Source: a virus
Length of the DNA: 43,870 bases
IMG/VR virus record: IMGVR_UViG_3300042876_001067
Location: 1-43,870 of that record
Strand: one strand, 5' to 3'
The position numbers and the translations under genes are program-made. A model generated the notes under the pieces. The model was not told the DNA's origin, did not search any database, and saw only the letters and a program-made list of their open reading frames with translations. This document shows, in pieces, positions 26,059-33,801 of this stretch (the first letter of the stretch is position 1; every line of letters begins with the position of its first letter).

Positions 26059-27087
26059 TTAAGAACGATAATCGCCTGCCAGATCGTTACCTGTATTTAA
26101 TTGGTCATTGACCATAAATACTTTTTGATCAACGTCAAAGATTCTGGTACCTAAACCAAATTGGCACCAGAATTGGACATAGTTAGGATCTTCAAATGGT
26201 TTACGTACTTCTATGAATTGAGATGCTGCTGCAGTATTCATATTTAATTGAAGATTGTATTCAGTGGAAAATACCCAACAATCCCCACTACCAAGAATAT
26301 CATCAATTAATAGAATTAAATTGTTGCATTGAGTTTTTACCTTCAAATAAGCAAGAAATTGTTCATCACTTATTAATGTGGTTTTTTCCAGTTCAGTTGT
26401 TAATGCATCTTGTGCTTTGAAATAAGATGATGGAGAGATATATAAATATCCTTTTTTCCTTAATTGAGCATTGGCTGCTCGGATAAATTGAACTAGTTTT
26501 GTAAAAGCATTAGAGGTTGTAATAGCACCTGTTGGGTAATAATTCCCTTTTGCCTGGGAAATTTCTCCGGATACAATTTTTTTAGCAACAATGGTATAAA
26601 AGCCATCAACCAAACCCATTGGTGATAGATCTGCTTCATTTCTTGCAGCATGAAAAGTTGAATCAAGAATATCTTCACTAACAGTGATTGGTACTTTTGA
26701 TAAGATAAAGGATTCCAATGGATGTTTTTTACTGATGTTGTCAGCTATTTCAGAATCTGGTTGATTTGAAATAACTCTCTTTAATTGCATATTTTTGATA
26801 TGATCAACAAAAGGAAGCACACAATCAAATGATTCAAGGGTTGTTTCAGAAACTTTTCCAATTTCGTTAATATAGTCTGGTGTTCCTCCAACAACTTTTT
26901 TAACATAAGGTCTTGTTTGGCCTCCTTTTCTGCGGAACAAAACATCTTTTACAGTCTCCTTTTCAGAAAGACGTGCAATTTTTAATTTGGTGAGAATAGG
27001 ATCCATTTCATTATAAGGAAGCTCTCCCAAAGTAGGATTATATTTTATTGCAAACCTATTCAGGTCGTCGATATTTATGATAGGCAT
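26059..27087 (-). CDS. Major capsid protein
   Basis: A protein of 342 residues, a usual size for HK97-type capsid proteins. It has a long charged N-terminal part (about 1-75, often an arm or delta domain), a central ESFILSKVPITVSEDILD region, and a C-terminal region of PNYVQFWCQFGLGTRIFDVD, consistent with capsid subunits. It follows a scaffold-like coiled coil and an S49 protease, the classic protease, scaffold, capsid order, and ends at a strong terminator. The call rests on order and size; no domain is proven by sequence alone. Confidence 0.75.
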   Translation of the reverse strand: MPIINIDDLNRFAIKYNPTLGELPYNEMDPILTKLKIARLSEKETVKDVLFRRKGGQTRPYVKKVVGGTPDYINEIGKVSETTLESFDCVLPFVDHIKNMQLKRVISNQPDSEIADNISKKHPLESFILSKVPITVSEDILDSTFHAARNEADLSPMGLVDGFYTIVAKKIVSGEISQAKGNYYPTGAITTSNAFTKLVQFIRAANAQLRKKGYLYISPSSYFKAQDALTTELEKTTLISDEQFLAYLKVKTQCNNLILLIDDILGSGDCWVFSTEYNLQLNMNTAAASQFIEVRKPFEDPNYVQFWCQFGLGTRIFDVDQKVFMVNDQLNTGNDLAGDYRS

Positions 27088-27151
27088 TTTTCTACGTTTT
27101 AGGGTTAATAATTATTTTATTTAGTTTTTTTGTTTTTGTTTTTTAGCACTA

Positions 27152-27589
27152 CTATTTCTTTCTGGGAAATAATTCCTGAATAGCTTTTTGTTTTTCAACA
27201 GGATCATCCGTTGATTCGATTTTTTTGTTAACAACATCCCATTTGTCTTCCCCATCATTTCCACCATGATTTTCAGTAGAAGAAGTTATTAATGCAGAAT
27301 CTGCACCAGGTAATGCTTTTAACCTGGTAATATCTTTTTCCTGTTTTTGAATTGTTTCTTTTGCTGTTGCCAGTTCTTTTTCAGCATTTCCTTTTGCTGT
27401 TATAGCAACCTGTAAATCTGATTCTGCCTTTTCTTTTGCAGTTGTCAGATCTTTATTCGTAGTTACTAGCTCAGAAATTTTTATTTCTAAGTTTCCTTTT
27501 TCGGTTTTTAATGCAGTTAACTGATTTTCTAGTTCAGTTTTTTCCTTAACTACACTATCATATTTTTCTTTACTTTCAAAAAGTCCCAT
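27152..27589 (-). CDS. Scaffold-like coiled-coil protein
   Basis: A protein of 145 residues, almost entirely a long Glu/Lys/Thr/Ala heptad coiled coil (about 5-90) followed by a flexible Asp/Gly-rich segment and a short C-terminal helix (EKQKAIQELFPRKK) that may bind capsid subunits. It lies between the S49 protease and the capsid gene, as scaffolds usually do, and would be removed by the protease during maturation. Confidence 0.7.
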   Translation of the reverse strand: MGLFESKEKYDSVVKEKTELENQLTALKTEKGNLEIKISELVTTNKDLTTAKEKAESDLQVAITAKGNAEKELATAKETIQKQEKDITRLKALPGADSALITSSTENHGGNDGEDKWDVVNKKIESTDDPVEKQKAIQELFPRKK

Positions 27590-27609
27590 GGTTTAAAACA
27601 TTTAGGTTT

Positions 27610-28488
27610 TTATTTATAATAATTATGAATTGATTGTACTAATTCTTCAAGAGTTCCAACTCCATCAATAAGACCAATTTTTTCAGCTTCATCTGCAAAA
27701 AATAATTTGCCAGTATTCCATTCTTTATCTTTTCCCAACTTGCCAGCTCTATTTTGTTTTACATCAGCCAGAAATTGATCATTAAATTTGTTTACTTTTT
27801 CTTTTATTCCTGCCAGATCACCTTTTAAAGCATCATAATAATCTTTGTTTTTATCAACAGAAGCATCCGCATAAACTTCAATTTGTTTTATTCCTTCCAG
27901 TTTCATTGCTTCAGTAAAATCATTTATGGTTACAAAAGTTCCAATAGAACCAATGTTTGCCAATTCAGAATTAGCCATAATAAAATCACATGGAGATAAA
28001 ATCAAATATCCAGCACTTGCAGCAGTATCTTCAGCAAATCCTAAAACAGGTTTATTTCTTTTACGAATTGTTTGTTGCAAAAACATAGCAGCCCTTCCTT
28101 CACCACCAGGAGAGTCTACTTTTAAAATAACAGAATCAATATTTTCATTTAAATAACACCTGGTGAGAAGATCTGCTTTTGAAAGCATACCAACAGGTCC
28201 ACAATATTGATCATATTTTGTAATTACGTCAATTATATTTATAATTGCTACTGAATTTGCAGGTGCATCTTCAGGGGCCAATGCCATACCATATTCTGAA
28301 ATTTGATAAATTCCGTTTTTATAGACAGCAAATTGTATTGCCCTTGATCTTGATCTTTCTTGGGAATTATCTGAATTTTTATATTCTCCCTTTAAAATGG
28401 ATAATACTAAAGGATAATAAACTTCGGCTTTCTGCCGATCGATCATCCAAATTCCATCAAAAATTTCATATATGGTTTTAGAATACAT
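27610..28488 (-). CDS. Prohead protease, S49 (SppA/ClpP-fold) family
   Basis: A protein of 292 residues. VDSPGGEGRAAMFL (about 124-137) is the oxyanion/SPGG loop and EDTAASAGYLI (about 153-163) holds the catalytic Ser (about 158) in the family pattern AASAGY. NIGSIGTFV and the following helix carry the region of the catalytic Lys. Phage S49 enzymes mature the prohead. It precedes scaffold and capsid in the same operon. Its start codon touches an inverted repeat (28487-28514). Confidence 0.85.
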   Translation of the reverse strand: MYSKTIYEIFDGIWMIDRQKAEVYYPLVLSILKGEYKNSDNSQERSRSRAIQFAVYKNGIYQISEYGMALAPEDAPANSVAIINIIDVITKYDQYCGPVGMLSKADLLTRCYLNENIDSVILKVDSPGGEGRAAMFLQQTIRKRNKPVLGFAEDTAASAGYLILSPCDFIMANSELANIGSIGTFVTINDFTEAMKLEGIKQIEVYADASVDKNKDYYDALKGDLAGIKEKVNKFNDQFLADVKQNRAGKLGKDKEWNTGKLFFADEAEKIGLIDGVGTLEELVQSIHNYYK

Positions 28489-28514
28489 TGCAATGATTTA
28501 TTATTCATTGCAAT
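28487..28514. repeat. Inverted repeat at the S49 start codon
   Basis: ATTGCAATGA (28487-28496) and TCATTGCAAT (28505-28514) are exact complements over an eight-base loop; each arm itself contains the palindrome CATTGCAATG or nearly so. The S49 start codon (28488-28486) lies at the end of the arm, so the structure could affect translation start or be an operator. Confidence 0.45.
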
Positions 28515-28546
28515 TATACTATTTAGAATATGTCTTAACAATGACA

Positions 28547-29020
28547 TTAAATCATATAGAACGGCGAAGGTTTTTCGCTTTGGCAAGAAAACTCATAACT
28601 AAATCCATTAATACCTGAAGGTTTTTTTTCAATTTTCTGACTAAATTTAAAACCAATTCCATTTTCATATCCCAAACACCTTATTTTTCCATTGTTGTCT
28701 TTTACTAAGACAATATGGCGGGTTTTTGACATTTCAAAAAATAAGGTTAAATATTCAGAAGTTAGTTTTGGAACCATACCAACTAACTTTGTTTTGAAGA
28801 AATCACCGGCATTTGAACTCTCTTGAGTTTCATCAAACTCAAGTGTATCCATAATTGATACACCTTCAAAAATTGCTTTGCCCGGAAGCGGACTTATTGC
28901 CGTCGTGAGTTCACTCAAATCATTTATATTTGCTAAACTATTGACGTCTTTAAATGGGATATACTGAAATTTTTCAAGTCCTCCCATTGATTCGAAATCG
29001 AATTCTGGAAAATTTTTCAT
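28547..29020 (-). CDS. Phage protein of head region, function unknown
   Basis: A protein of 157 residues starting MKNFPEFDFESMGGLEKFQ, with GKAIFEGVSIMDTLEF and a C-terminal NGFSYEFSCQSEKPSPFYM, beta-rich. The gene precedes the protease by 58 bases and follows the 29073 gene. The type, a small beta protein before the head genes, suggests a structural or connector component (decoration or neck), but I do not recognise it. Confidence 0.5.
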   Translation of the reverse strand: MKNFPEFDFESMGGLEKFQYIPFKDVNSLANINDLSELTTAISPLPGKAIFEGVSIMDTLEFDETQESSNAGDFFKTKLVGMVPKLTSEYLTLFFEMSKTRHIVLVKDNNGKIRCLGYENGIGFKFSQKIEKKPSGINGFSYEFSCQSEKPSPFYMI

Positions 29021-29072
29021 GTTGATTTTTTTATTACTGACAAAAACTGACCTATTTTTTTATAATTTAGAA

Positions 29073-29564
29073 TCATTCTACATAAGAAAATTTCTTTTTC
29101 TTTCGATAATAATCTCTCAAAACTGAATCTTCATTTATATCTTTTGCATTTATATTATAAATGGCTAAAAAATTATTTAAACCAATGTCTGTAACAAAAT
29201 TCGGGGTAAATAATTTGTTAGCCTGGATGAAAATATTTATTTCATCTCTTAATCTTCCATCTAAATATTTATTGATATAAAATATTTTTTCATATGTTAA
29301 AAATAATCCGCATTTCTTTATATACATTGGTTTTAAATAGATGTTTATTTTTTGATCGAGACTTTTTACAAATTCCTGAATTTTGCAATTGGTAGATGTT
29401 TCGTAAAAATCTCTTTTTTTCTGTAGCAAAGGGAGTAAATACATTCCAAAACATAAAGAGTCATTAACACTTAATAGATACTCATCATCAGCGATATTTA
29501 GTCGCTTTGTTATATACTTTTTCAAGTAGTTTTTAAGAGGGAGATCTATATAAATGCTTTGCAT
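29073..29564 (-). CDS. Unknown phage protein
   Basis: A protein of 163 residues, basic, rich in Lys, Ile, Tyr and Phe. It starts MQSIYIDLPLKNYLKKYITK and ends RKKKKFSYVE. No membrane segment or enzyme motif. A candidate promoter lies just upstream (29581-29613), so this may be the first gene of the head/structural operon. No family recognised. Confidence 0.55.
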   Translation of the reverse strand: MQSIYIDLPLKNYLKKYITKRLNIADDEYLLSVNDSLCFGMYLLPLLQKKRDFYETSTNCKIQEFVKSLDQKINIYLKPMYIKKCGLFLTYEKIFYINKYLDGRLRDEINIFIQANKLFTPNFVTDIGLNNFLAIYNINAKDINEDSVLRDYYRKKKKFSYVE

Positions 29565-29580
29565 TATTAATTAAAACCGT

Positions 29581-29613
29581 TTCACAAATATAAAAAAAAA
29601 TATTCATTGTGAA
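29581..29613 (-). promoter_or_regulatory. Candidate promoter/operator before the head operon
   Basis: On the minus strand TATATTTG (29592-29585) fits the -7 box; the -33 position has TTC instead of TTG, about 18 bases further. A 7-bp inverted repeat (TTCACAA 29581-29587, TTGTGAA 29607-29613) encloses the box, suggesting a regulator binds here. Start sites near 29578 would serve the gene at 29073-29564. Confidence 0.35.
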
Positions 29614-29631
29614 GTTTTAATTAACGTTATA

Positions 29632-30042
29632 TCAACTTATTTTAATAAGGTTCGAGTCCAATAAATATTCCTGGTTCAAAAATTCTACTTTGTTTTTTTT
29701 CCATCTATCATATTGATGCATCAGGTGCATTATGATAGTTTGCTCGAAGGATCCTAAAAAATCCACAACCAGGTCCTGCTCAAAAATTGTTATGAAACTA
29801 CAGATTTCTGTATGTTTCATGCGGAAGGAATATTTCTTTTTGCGTTTTTTTGGGATCAGGTTTTTTAGTTTTTTCTCCAGTTTAATGGATAGTTCTGAAA
29901 TTGTTATATGAAGTAATTCGTTTGTTTCCTCGCTTTTATAAACATTATACCATTTCATTTTTTCACATTCTATAAGAATGAAAAGCAATGATTTTAACTG
30001 ATCTAATGATAAGCTTTCTATGGTAATGGTTTGGTTTTCCAT
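29632..30042 (-). CDS. Unknown phage protein
   Basis: A protein of 136 residues, helical, with a basic stretch (KKLKNLIPKKRKKKYSF) in the middle and a C-terminal region rich in Trp, His and Met (EQTIIMHLMHQYDRWKKN). It may bind nucleic acid through the basic stretch. No family recognised. The stop is 67 bases before the next gene, across the candidate promoter. Confidence 0.5.
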   Translation of the reverse strand: MENQTITIESLSLDQLKSLLFILIECEKMKWYNVYKSEETNELLHITISELSIKLEKKLKNLIPKKRKKKYSFRMKHTEICSFITIFEQDLVVDFLGSFEQTIIMHLMHQYDRWKKNKVEFLNQEYLLDSNLIKIS

Positions 30043-30044
30043 AA

Positions 30045-30308
30045 TTATTGGATATCATCCTTTGGGGCAAGAAATGTTATTTTACTATGGCCAATATGTC
30101 TAATTGCGGGTTTAATATCGCCATTTTTTGAAAGATAATTTGGCTTACAAAGAACAACATAATAATCATCTAAAGATAATTTGTATAACTTGCTTTTACA
30201 ATTTGGACATATAGTTTCATTTTCACCGCCTTCATAACCTATGCAATTAGGATTTATACAACAATTATCTAATTCTTTTCTTTTAAAATATTCCGATATT
30301 AAATCCAT
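30045..30308 (-). CDS. Zinc-ribbon protein
   Basis: A protein of 87 residues with CCINPNC (about 16-22) and CPNCKSKLY (about 34-42), two Cys-rich knuckles of a zinc ribbon. The C-terminal half is beta-rich. Zinc ribbons in small phage proteins often bind nucleic acid or RNA polymerase. It is two bases from the next gene. Confidence 0.6.
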   Translation of the reverse strand: MDLISEYFKRKELDNCCINPNCIGYEGGENETICPNCKSKLYKLSLDDYYVVLCKPNYLSKNGDIKPAIRHIGHSKITFLAPKDDIQ

Positions 30309-30332
30309 ATCTTATCTAATATAATTACAATT

Positions 30333-30761
30333 TTAATTACGTTTATAATTTGGTTTTGTTGCAGCTTTCCCAATACATTTAGATTCTCCATATATTCTTT
30401 CTGCTAATATCAAGTAATTCTTTATTCTCATTTCATTGTCTAAAACTGTTTCTGAATTATCATTTTTAATTCCATCTGGTATTATCAGGCTTTGTAAATC
30501 ATTAATAATGCCATTATATAACTCATTCATCATTTCAAATTTATCCATATCGGAAATATTCCCTGTTGCATACATAGCATCTAAATTGCATGCATTATTA
30601 AAGCTTTGTTTTTTATATTCTGCTAACAACTGCTTAATTTTTCCTTGAAACTTAACATATATATCATTTGTATATTCATTTAGAAACTCATTTATCTGGG
30701 TAGTTGACATTTTTCTCATTTGATACTGGATTATCTTATCCATCATTTCATATCTTTTCAT
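30333..30761 (-). CDS. Helical unknown protein
   Basis: A protein of 142 residues, helical and Met/Asn-rich, with IIQYQMRKMSTTQINEFLNE at the N-terminus and LDNEMRIKNYLILAERIYGE near the C-terminus. I checked it as an Avd candidate for the DGR: it is helical and basic-to-neutral but lies 4 kb from the RT and does not show an Avd pattern I recognise. Unknown function. Confidence 0.55.
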   Translation of the reverse strand: MKRYEMMDKIIQYQMRKMSTTQINEFLNEYTNDIYVKFQGKIKQLLAEYKKQSFNNACNLDAMYATGNISDMDKFEMMNELYNGIINDLQSLIIPDGIKNDNSETVLDNEMRIKNYLILAERIYGESKCIGKAATKPNYKRN

Positions 30762-30783
30762 ATAAAAATTTTATTTTTAATTT

Positions 30784-30927
30784 TTATTTCAAATTTAGTT
30801 TAATTTTTATTGCCTTTTTGATTTCTCTTAAAACTTTTCTTAATGCAATATTAACAAGAAGAAGAGCCCCTAAAGTAGTATTATATTTTATGGAAAATCT
30901 TTGAAATTCATTTAAAAATAATTTCAT
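30784..30927 (-). CDS. Very small protein, 47 aa
   Basis: ATG at 30927, TAA at 30784. The protein starts MKLFLNEFQRFSIKYNTT, with a hydrophobic middle (GALLLVNIAL) and a basic C-terminus (RKVLREIKKAIKIKLNLK), so it could be a membrane-associated peptide. It fills the gap between the flanking genes. Weak support beyond spacing and frame. Confidence 0.4.
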   Translation of the reverse strand: MKLFLNEFQRFSIKYNTTLGALLLVNIALRKVLREIKKAIKIKLNLK

Positions 30928-30944
30928 ATTTTTTGCTTCCCTTT

Positions 30945-31349
30945 TTATTCATTAAAAAATTTAATAACCTTCCAATATCCTTTTGCTTTCAGATTTGGAT
31001 GGGTGTGTATAATTCTTTTACAGATCTTATACATTTTTCTTTTAGGCAACCAGGTTGAATAAAATTCCAATGAAAATCTATTTATCATGTGCTTATAATC
31101 ACAATTTTTATAAAAAGATTCTGGAATCCAATATAATTCCCAAGTTCCCCATTTTTTTAAAAACCATCTTGAATTATTCGCATAAATAATAAATCCACCT
31201 TCCCAGAATTCCGGCTTTTTGTCTTTTGACAATAATTTTACATATTTATAAAAATCATAATCTTCATAATCATCGTTTGTCTTTTCGATTATAAATTTTA
31301 AAAACATAAGCAAACATACAATTACAATTAATATTATTATAGTTTCCAT
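30945..31349 (-). CDS. Membrane-anchored small protein
   Basis: A protein of 134 residues. Residues 3-22 form a membrane segment (IIILIVIVCLLMFLKFII). The rest is Lys/Tyr/Trp-rich (WFLKKWGTWELYW, SFYKNCDYKHM). The topology suggests a cytoplasmic or periplasmic domain anchored in the inner membrane. It is six bases from the next gene upstream. Not recognised. Confidence 0.55.
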   Translation of the reverse strand: METIIILIVIVCLLMFLKFIIEKTNDDYEDYDFYKYVKLLSKDKKPEFWEGGFIIYANNSRWFLKKWGTWELYWIPESFYKNCDYKHMINRFSLEFYSTWLPKRKMYKICKRIIHTHPNLKAKGYWKVIKFFNE

Positions 31350-31355
31350 ATTGTT

Positions 31356-31571
31356 TTAACTCCTTTCTGGCAATAACTTTAGTTTATCAAAATCCTGTTG
31401 ACACATAATTATTTTATTATCAAACTTAAAAACTTTATGAACTAACTCCCTTCTGAAATTAACACTTCTTTTACTCCACTTTTTCCGGATCCGCTTTTTT
31501 TTACTTTTTGGAAACCTGAATTGTTTATATTCTTCATTAATACAAACTAAATCATTTATAATTATTTCCAA
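31356..31571 (-). CDS. Small basic protein
   Basis: A protein of 71 residues with a strongly basic stretch (FPKSKKKRIRKKWSKRSVNF, about 20-39) likely to bind nucleic acid. The C-terminus is CQQDFDKLKLLPERS. No family recognised. Confidence 0.5.
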   Translation of the reverse strand: MEIIINDLVCINEEYKQFRFPKSKKKRIRKKWSKRSVNFRRELVHKVFKFDNKIIMCQQDFDKLKLLPERS

Positions 31572-31623
31572 ACTTCCCGGGGGTGGAAAAAAGGATGCGA
31601 AATTTTGTTAATTCATAATATAC

Positions 31624-31794
31624 TTACTTTTTGTGGGATATTCTAATTTCAAAATATGTGTGTAATCCCAAATTATCTTTAGGATTAAGTAACATAAGTC
31701 TAATACCTGCAGAATCTTTTATTTCTATAAGCTCAGAATTTAGACGCTTAACCACTATTCCCATCTTTAATTTTGTTTTTTGTTTATTTTTCAT
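31624..31794 (-). CDS. Small protein, function unknown
   Basis: A protein of 56 residues from the ATG at 31794, overlapping the upstream stop by 11 bases; upstream ATGs extend it to 74 residues but with larger overlap. Content: MKNKQKTKLKMGIVVKRL then a beta-rich SAGIRLMLLNPKDNLGL. Reads like a small beta domain. Unknown function. Confidence 0.45.
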   Translation of the reverse strand: MKNKQKTKLKMGIVVKRLNSELIEIKDSAGIRLMLLNPKDNLGLHTYFEIRISHKK

Positions 31795-32035
31795 AATAAT
31801 AGTTTTCATTGTCTTTAATATGTTCAATAACTCCATTTTTATCTGCATTACCCCATTTTCTCTTTTTATTTACTTCCAGTTTATTATAAGTAATCGTTAG
31901 AAGCTCGTCTGCATTAATTCCAAAATGGGTACCTGATCCTGCGAAAAATTCATAAAATTCAGAGCAGTATGGAATCTCATTAATTATTTTATGTATCAAA
32001 CCTGGTATGTTTTTTTGCCCGGGATATTTTTTCAT
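31784..32035 (-). CDS. D12-type adenine methyltransferase N-terminal fragment
   Basis: A protein of 83 residues. KYPGQKNIPGLIHKIINEIP and EFYEFFAGSGTHFG match the N-terminal KYPGxK and FxGxGT (motif I, SAM-binding) of D12-class (Dam-like) N6-adenine methyltransferases. Full enzymes are about 250-300 residues and contain the catalytic DPPY, which is absent here. The protein may be a stand-alone SAM-binding decoy, or a decaying remnant. It is coupled to its neighbours by short spacing and looks intact as an ORF. Confidence 0.6.
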   Translation of the reverse strand: MKKYPGQKNIPGLIHKIINEIPYCSEFYEFFAGSGTHFGINADELLTITYNKLEVNKKRKWGNADKNGVIEHIKDNENYYYEK

Positions 32036-32036
32036 T

Positions 32037-32279
32037 TTAAATATTAATTAGTTCACCTTTTTCAAAATCTTTGATAAGTAAATTGATTTCATTGGGATAA
32101 ACTCCTCTTTTTTTACTGAAAGTAAAATTGTCATTACTCATTAACAATCTTGGTTTTTGATTTTCATCCTCACCAAACATTATTATTCTTCCCCAAAACC
32201 CTTCAGGATGCTTAACTTTTTGTCCTAATTCAATTTTACACCTTCTTTTTTGGTTATTCTGTGTTATAATTGCTTCCAT
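32037..32279 (-). CDS. Small beta-rich protein
   Basis: A protein of 80 residues with an SH3-like look: KIELGQKVKHPEGFWGRIIM and later KKRGVYPNEINLLIKDFE. Such small folds often bind nucleic acid. It lies one base from the D12-fragment gene. No named family. Confidence 0.5.
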   Translation of the reverse strand: MEAIITQNNQKRRCKIELGQKVKHPEGFWGRIIMFGEDENQKPRLLMSNDNFTFSKKRGVYPNEINLLIKDFEKGELINI

Positions 32280-32282
32280 TTC

Positions 32283-32519
32283 TTATTTAATTTTTCTACA
32301 AAACTTATTATTTATGCATTTTTTATATGTTCCAGGGATTTGCTTCCTGAAAGTATATACTAATCTATAAATCCATTCTTTTTGTTTATCCGTTAATTCT
32401 GATTCCGGATTATTCAGCGATTGAGAATGAACATCCCGAACAAATCTTTTTGTCCAGGATGCCATTGGAAGACGGCAACAATTTAAATTATGAACAATTA
32501 TAATTTCGTCTGCGGTCAT
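32283..32519 (-). CDS. Small protein, function unknown
   Basis: A protein of 78 residues, basic, with MASWTKRFVRDVHSQ, LTDKQKEWIYRLVYTFRKQI and several Cys (NCCRL, KKCINNKFCRK) that may bind zinc. The start overlaps the previous gene's stop by four bases (ATGA), so it is translated together with the 32516 gene. Confidence 0.5.
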   Translation of the reverse strand: MTADEIIIVHNLNCCRLPMASWTKRFVRDVHSQSLNNPESELTDKQKEWIYRLVYTFRKQIPGTYKKCINNKFCRKIK

Positions 32520-33019
32520 TTTAATCTAGATTTCAATAGTTTAACATACCAGACATTGTCTATATCTTCATTAGTAATTTCTTTTAATTTTTCAATACTC
32601 TCAATTTCACCCCACCAGCTTTCACATCCATAAATTATTTTGCCTAATTCAGGAACAAATATTGCAGGATTATGATTTGCAAAATTTAACTGAATTTTAT
32701 TATCGGACAAACCAACAGAACTACCTAATGCAATATCTCCAAGATAAAACCCAACATAGGTTTTATTTTTATATTCTTCTCCACATGGCCTAATAGAAAC
32801 TAATGTACCTTGCTTTTCAGAATCACGAATAACTTTATTTTTTGGAAAAGCAATATCTTTAATATCTGACATTTCAGCATGTAACAAAATTTGTCCTAAT
32901 GTTTCATGCAATTTTGCCAATGTTTTTACTCCATCATCTGCAGAGAATAAATGTTTAAATTTGCCCCATTCATTTGTGGCTTCGTAAGCTTCTTGTAATT
33001 TCTTTTTTAAATTTTCCAT
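32516..33019 (-). CDS. Unknown phage protein
   Basis: A protein of 167 residues. N-terminal helical (MENLKKKLQEAYEATNEWGK), then beta-rich with GKIIYGCESWWGEIESIEKL near residues 127-146. It contains no motif I recognise and lies between the ASCH-like gene and a small Cys-rich gene. Confidence 0.5.
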   Translation of the reverse strand: MENLKKKLQEAYEATNEWGKFKHLFSADDGVKTLAKLHETLGQILLHAEMSDIKDIAFPKNKVIRDSEKQGTLVSIRPCGEEYKNKTYVGFYLGDIALGSSVGLSDNKIQLNFANHNPAIFVPELGKIIYGCESWWGEIESIEKLKEITNEDIDNVWYVKLLKSRLK

Positions 33020-33023
33020 TTTT

Positions 33024-33698
33024 TTATTTTTTAATTTCTAAAATTCTAAATTTAATTACCCAAACCCAGGGATTTTTATCCCAGGATCCTTTGTCGTTTA
33101 TTTTATCCCATAAACTTTCATAACTATCAATTGGATTCCTATTCCAGTGTAATAGATCTCTTTTTCTTGCTAAATAATTTTTAAACATAAAAAAGAATCC
33201 ATCAACTGCAAGCATTTCTTTATATTCTATTCCTTCTGAAATTGCATCTATTTTTGAAATATCATTAAGCCTTTCAACATTTATTTTTTCAACTTGCAAC
33301 TTAATACGACAAGCAGCTTTGGGCATAAAAATTGAAGGTTTCCATTTCCATTCAGAAATAAATTGTTTTGATTCAGATGCTTTATACCTATATCTTTCAC
33401 CAAATTCAGGATAATTTGGTCCATTAATCCAAGTTTCACGAACCCAAAGAATATCTCCTATTATACCATATGGACATTTTATATGCATCCATGTATCGGT
33501 TCCCACTATTTTAAAATAAGCATGTAAAGCATCATCCTTTTCATTTTCCGGATTTGGTCCCAATCCCACAAATTCCCAATTATTTGGATTTTCATTAATT
33601 TTATCCAATCCTTTCGTACGTCTTGTTTGGTTTTTTAATTTATTTAGAATCGCTTGCACCATTGGTGTGCTAAATAACATTGGGATTTCTTTACTCAT
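33024..33698 (-). CDS. ASCH-domain protein
   Basis: A protein of 224 residues. The opening MLFSTPMVQAILNKLKNQTR followed by R, then DILWVRETW, and CRIKLQVEKINVERLNDI match phage ASCH-domain proteins. The fold is PUA-like and is thought to bind RNA or modified nucleic acid. The gene lies near the radical-SAM-like gene and the D12 fragment, which suggests a nucleic-acid-modification cluster. It is separated from the next small gene by ten bases. Confidence 0.75.
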   Translation of the reverse strand: MSKEIPMLFSTPMVQAILNKLKNQTRRTKGLDKINENPNNWEFVGLGPNPENEKDDALHAYFKIVGTDTWMHIKCPYGIIGDILWVRETWINGPNYPEFGERYRYKASESKQFISEWKWKPSIFMPKAACRIKLQVEKINVERLNDISKIDAISEGIEYKEMLAVDGFFFMFKNYLARKRDLLHWNRNPIDSYESLWDKINDKGSWDKNPWVWVIKFRILEIKK

Positions 33699-33708
33699 TT
33701 AAAATTGT

Positions 33709-33801
33709 TTAATTTGATTTAAAAGACCATAAAAGAAATTTAACAATAGCATGTATTATTAAACATATTGCTCTTATTATATCTCTCATTAATTTTTTCA
33801 T
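33709..33801 (-). CDS. Hydrophobic micropeptide, 30 aa, coupled to radical-SAM-like gene
   Basis: ATG at 33801 overlaps the TGA of the upstream gene (ATGA at 33798-33801); TAA at 33709. Residues about 5-27 (MRDIIRAICLIIHAIVKFLL) are mostly hydrophobic with scattered Arg/Lys, like a single-span membrane peptide. The ATGA overlap is the main support. Confidence 0.45.
   Translation of the reverse strand: MKKLMRDIIRAICLIIHAIVKFLLWSFKSN

Noticed and set aside
30333-30761. Possible Avd accessory for the DGR
   Set aside because: It is helical and small, but lies 4 kb from the RT among unrelated genes and shows no Avd-like pattern I can recognise.
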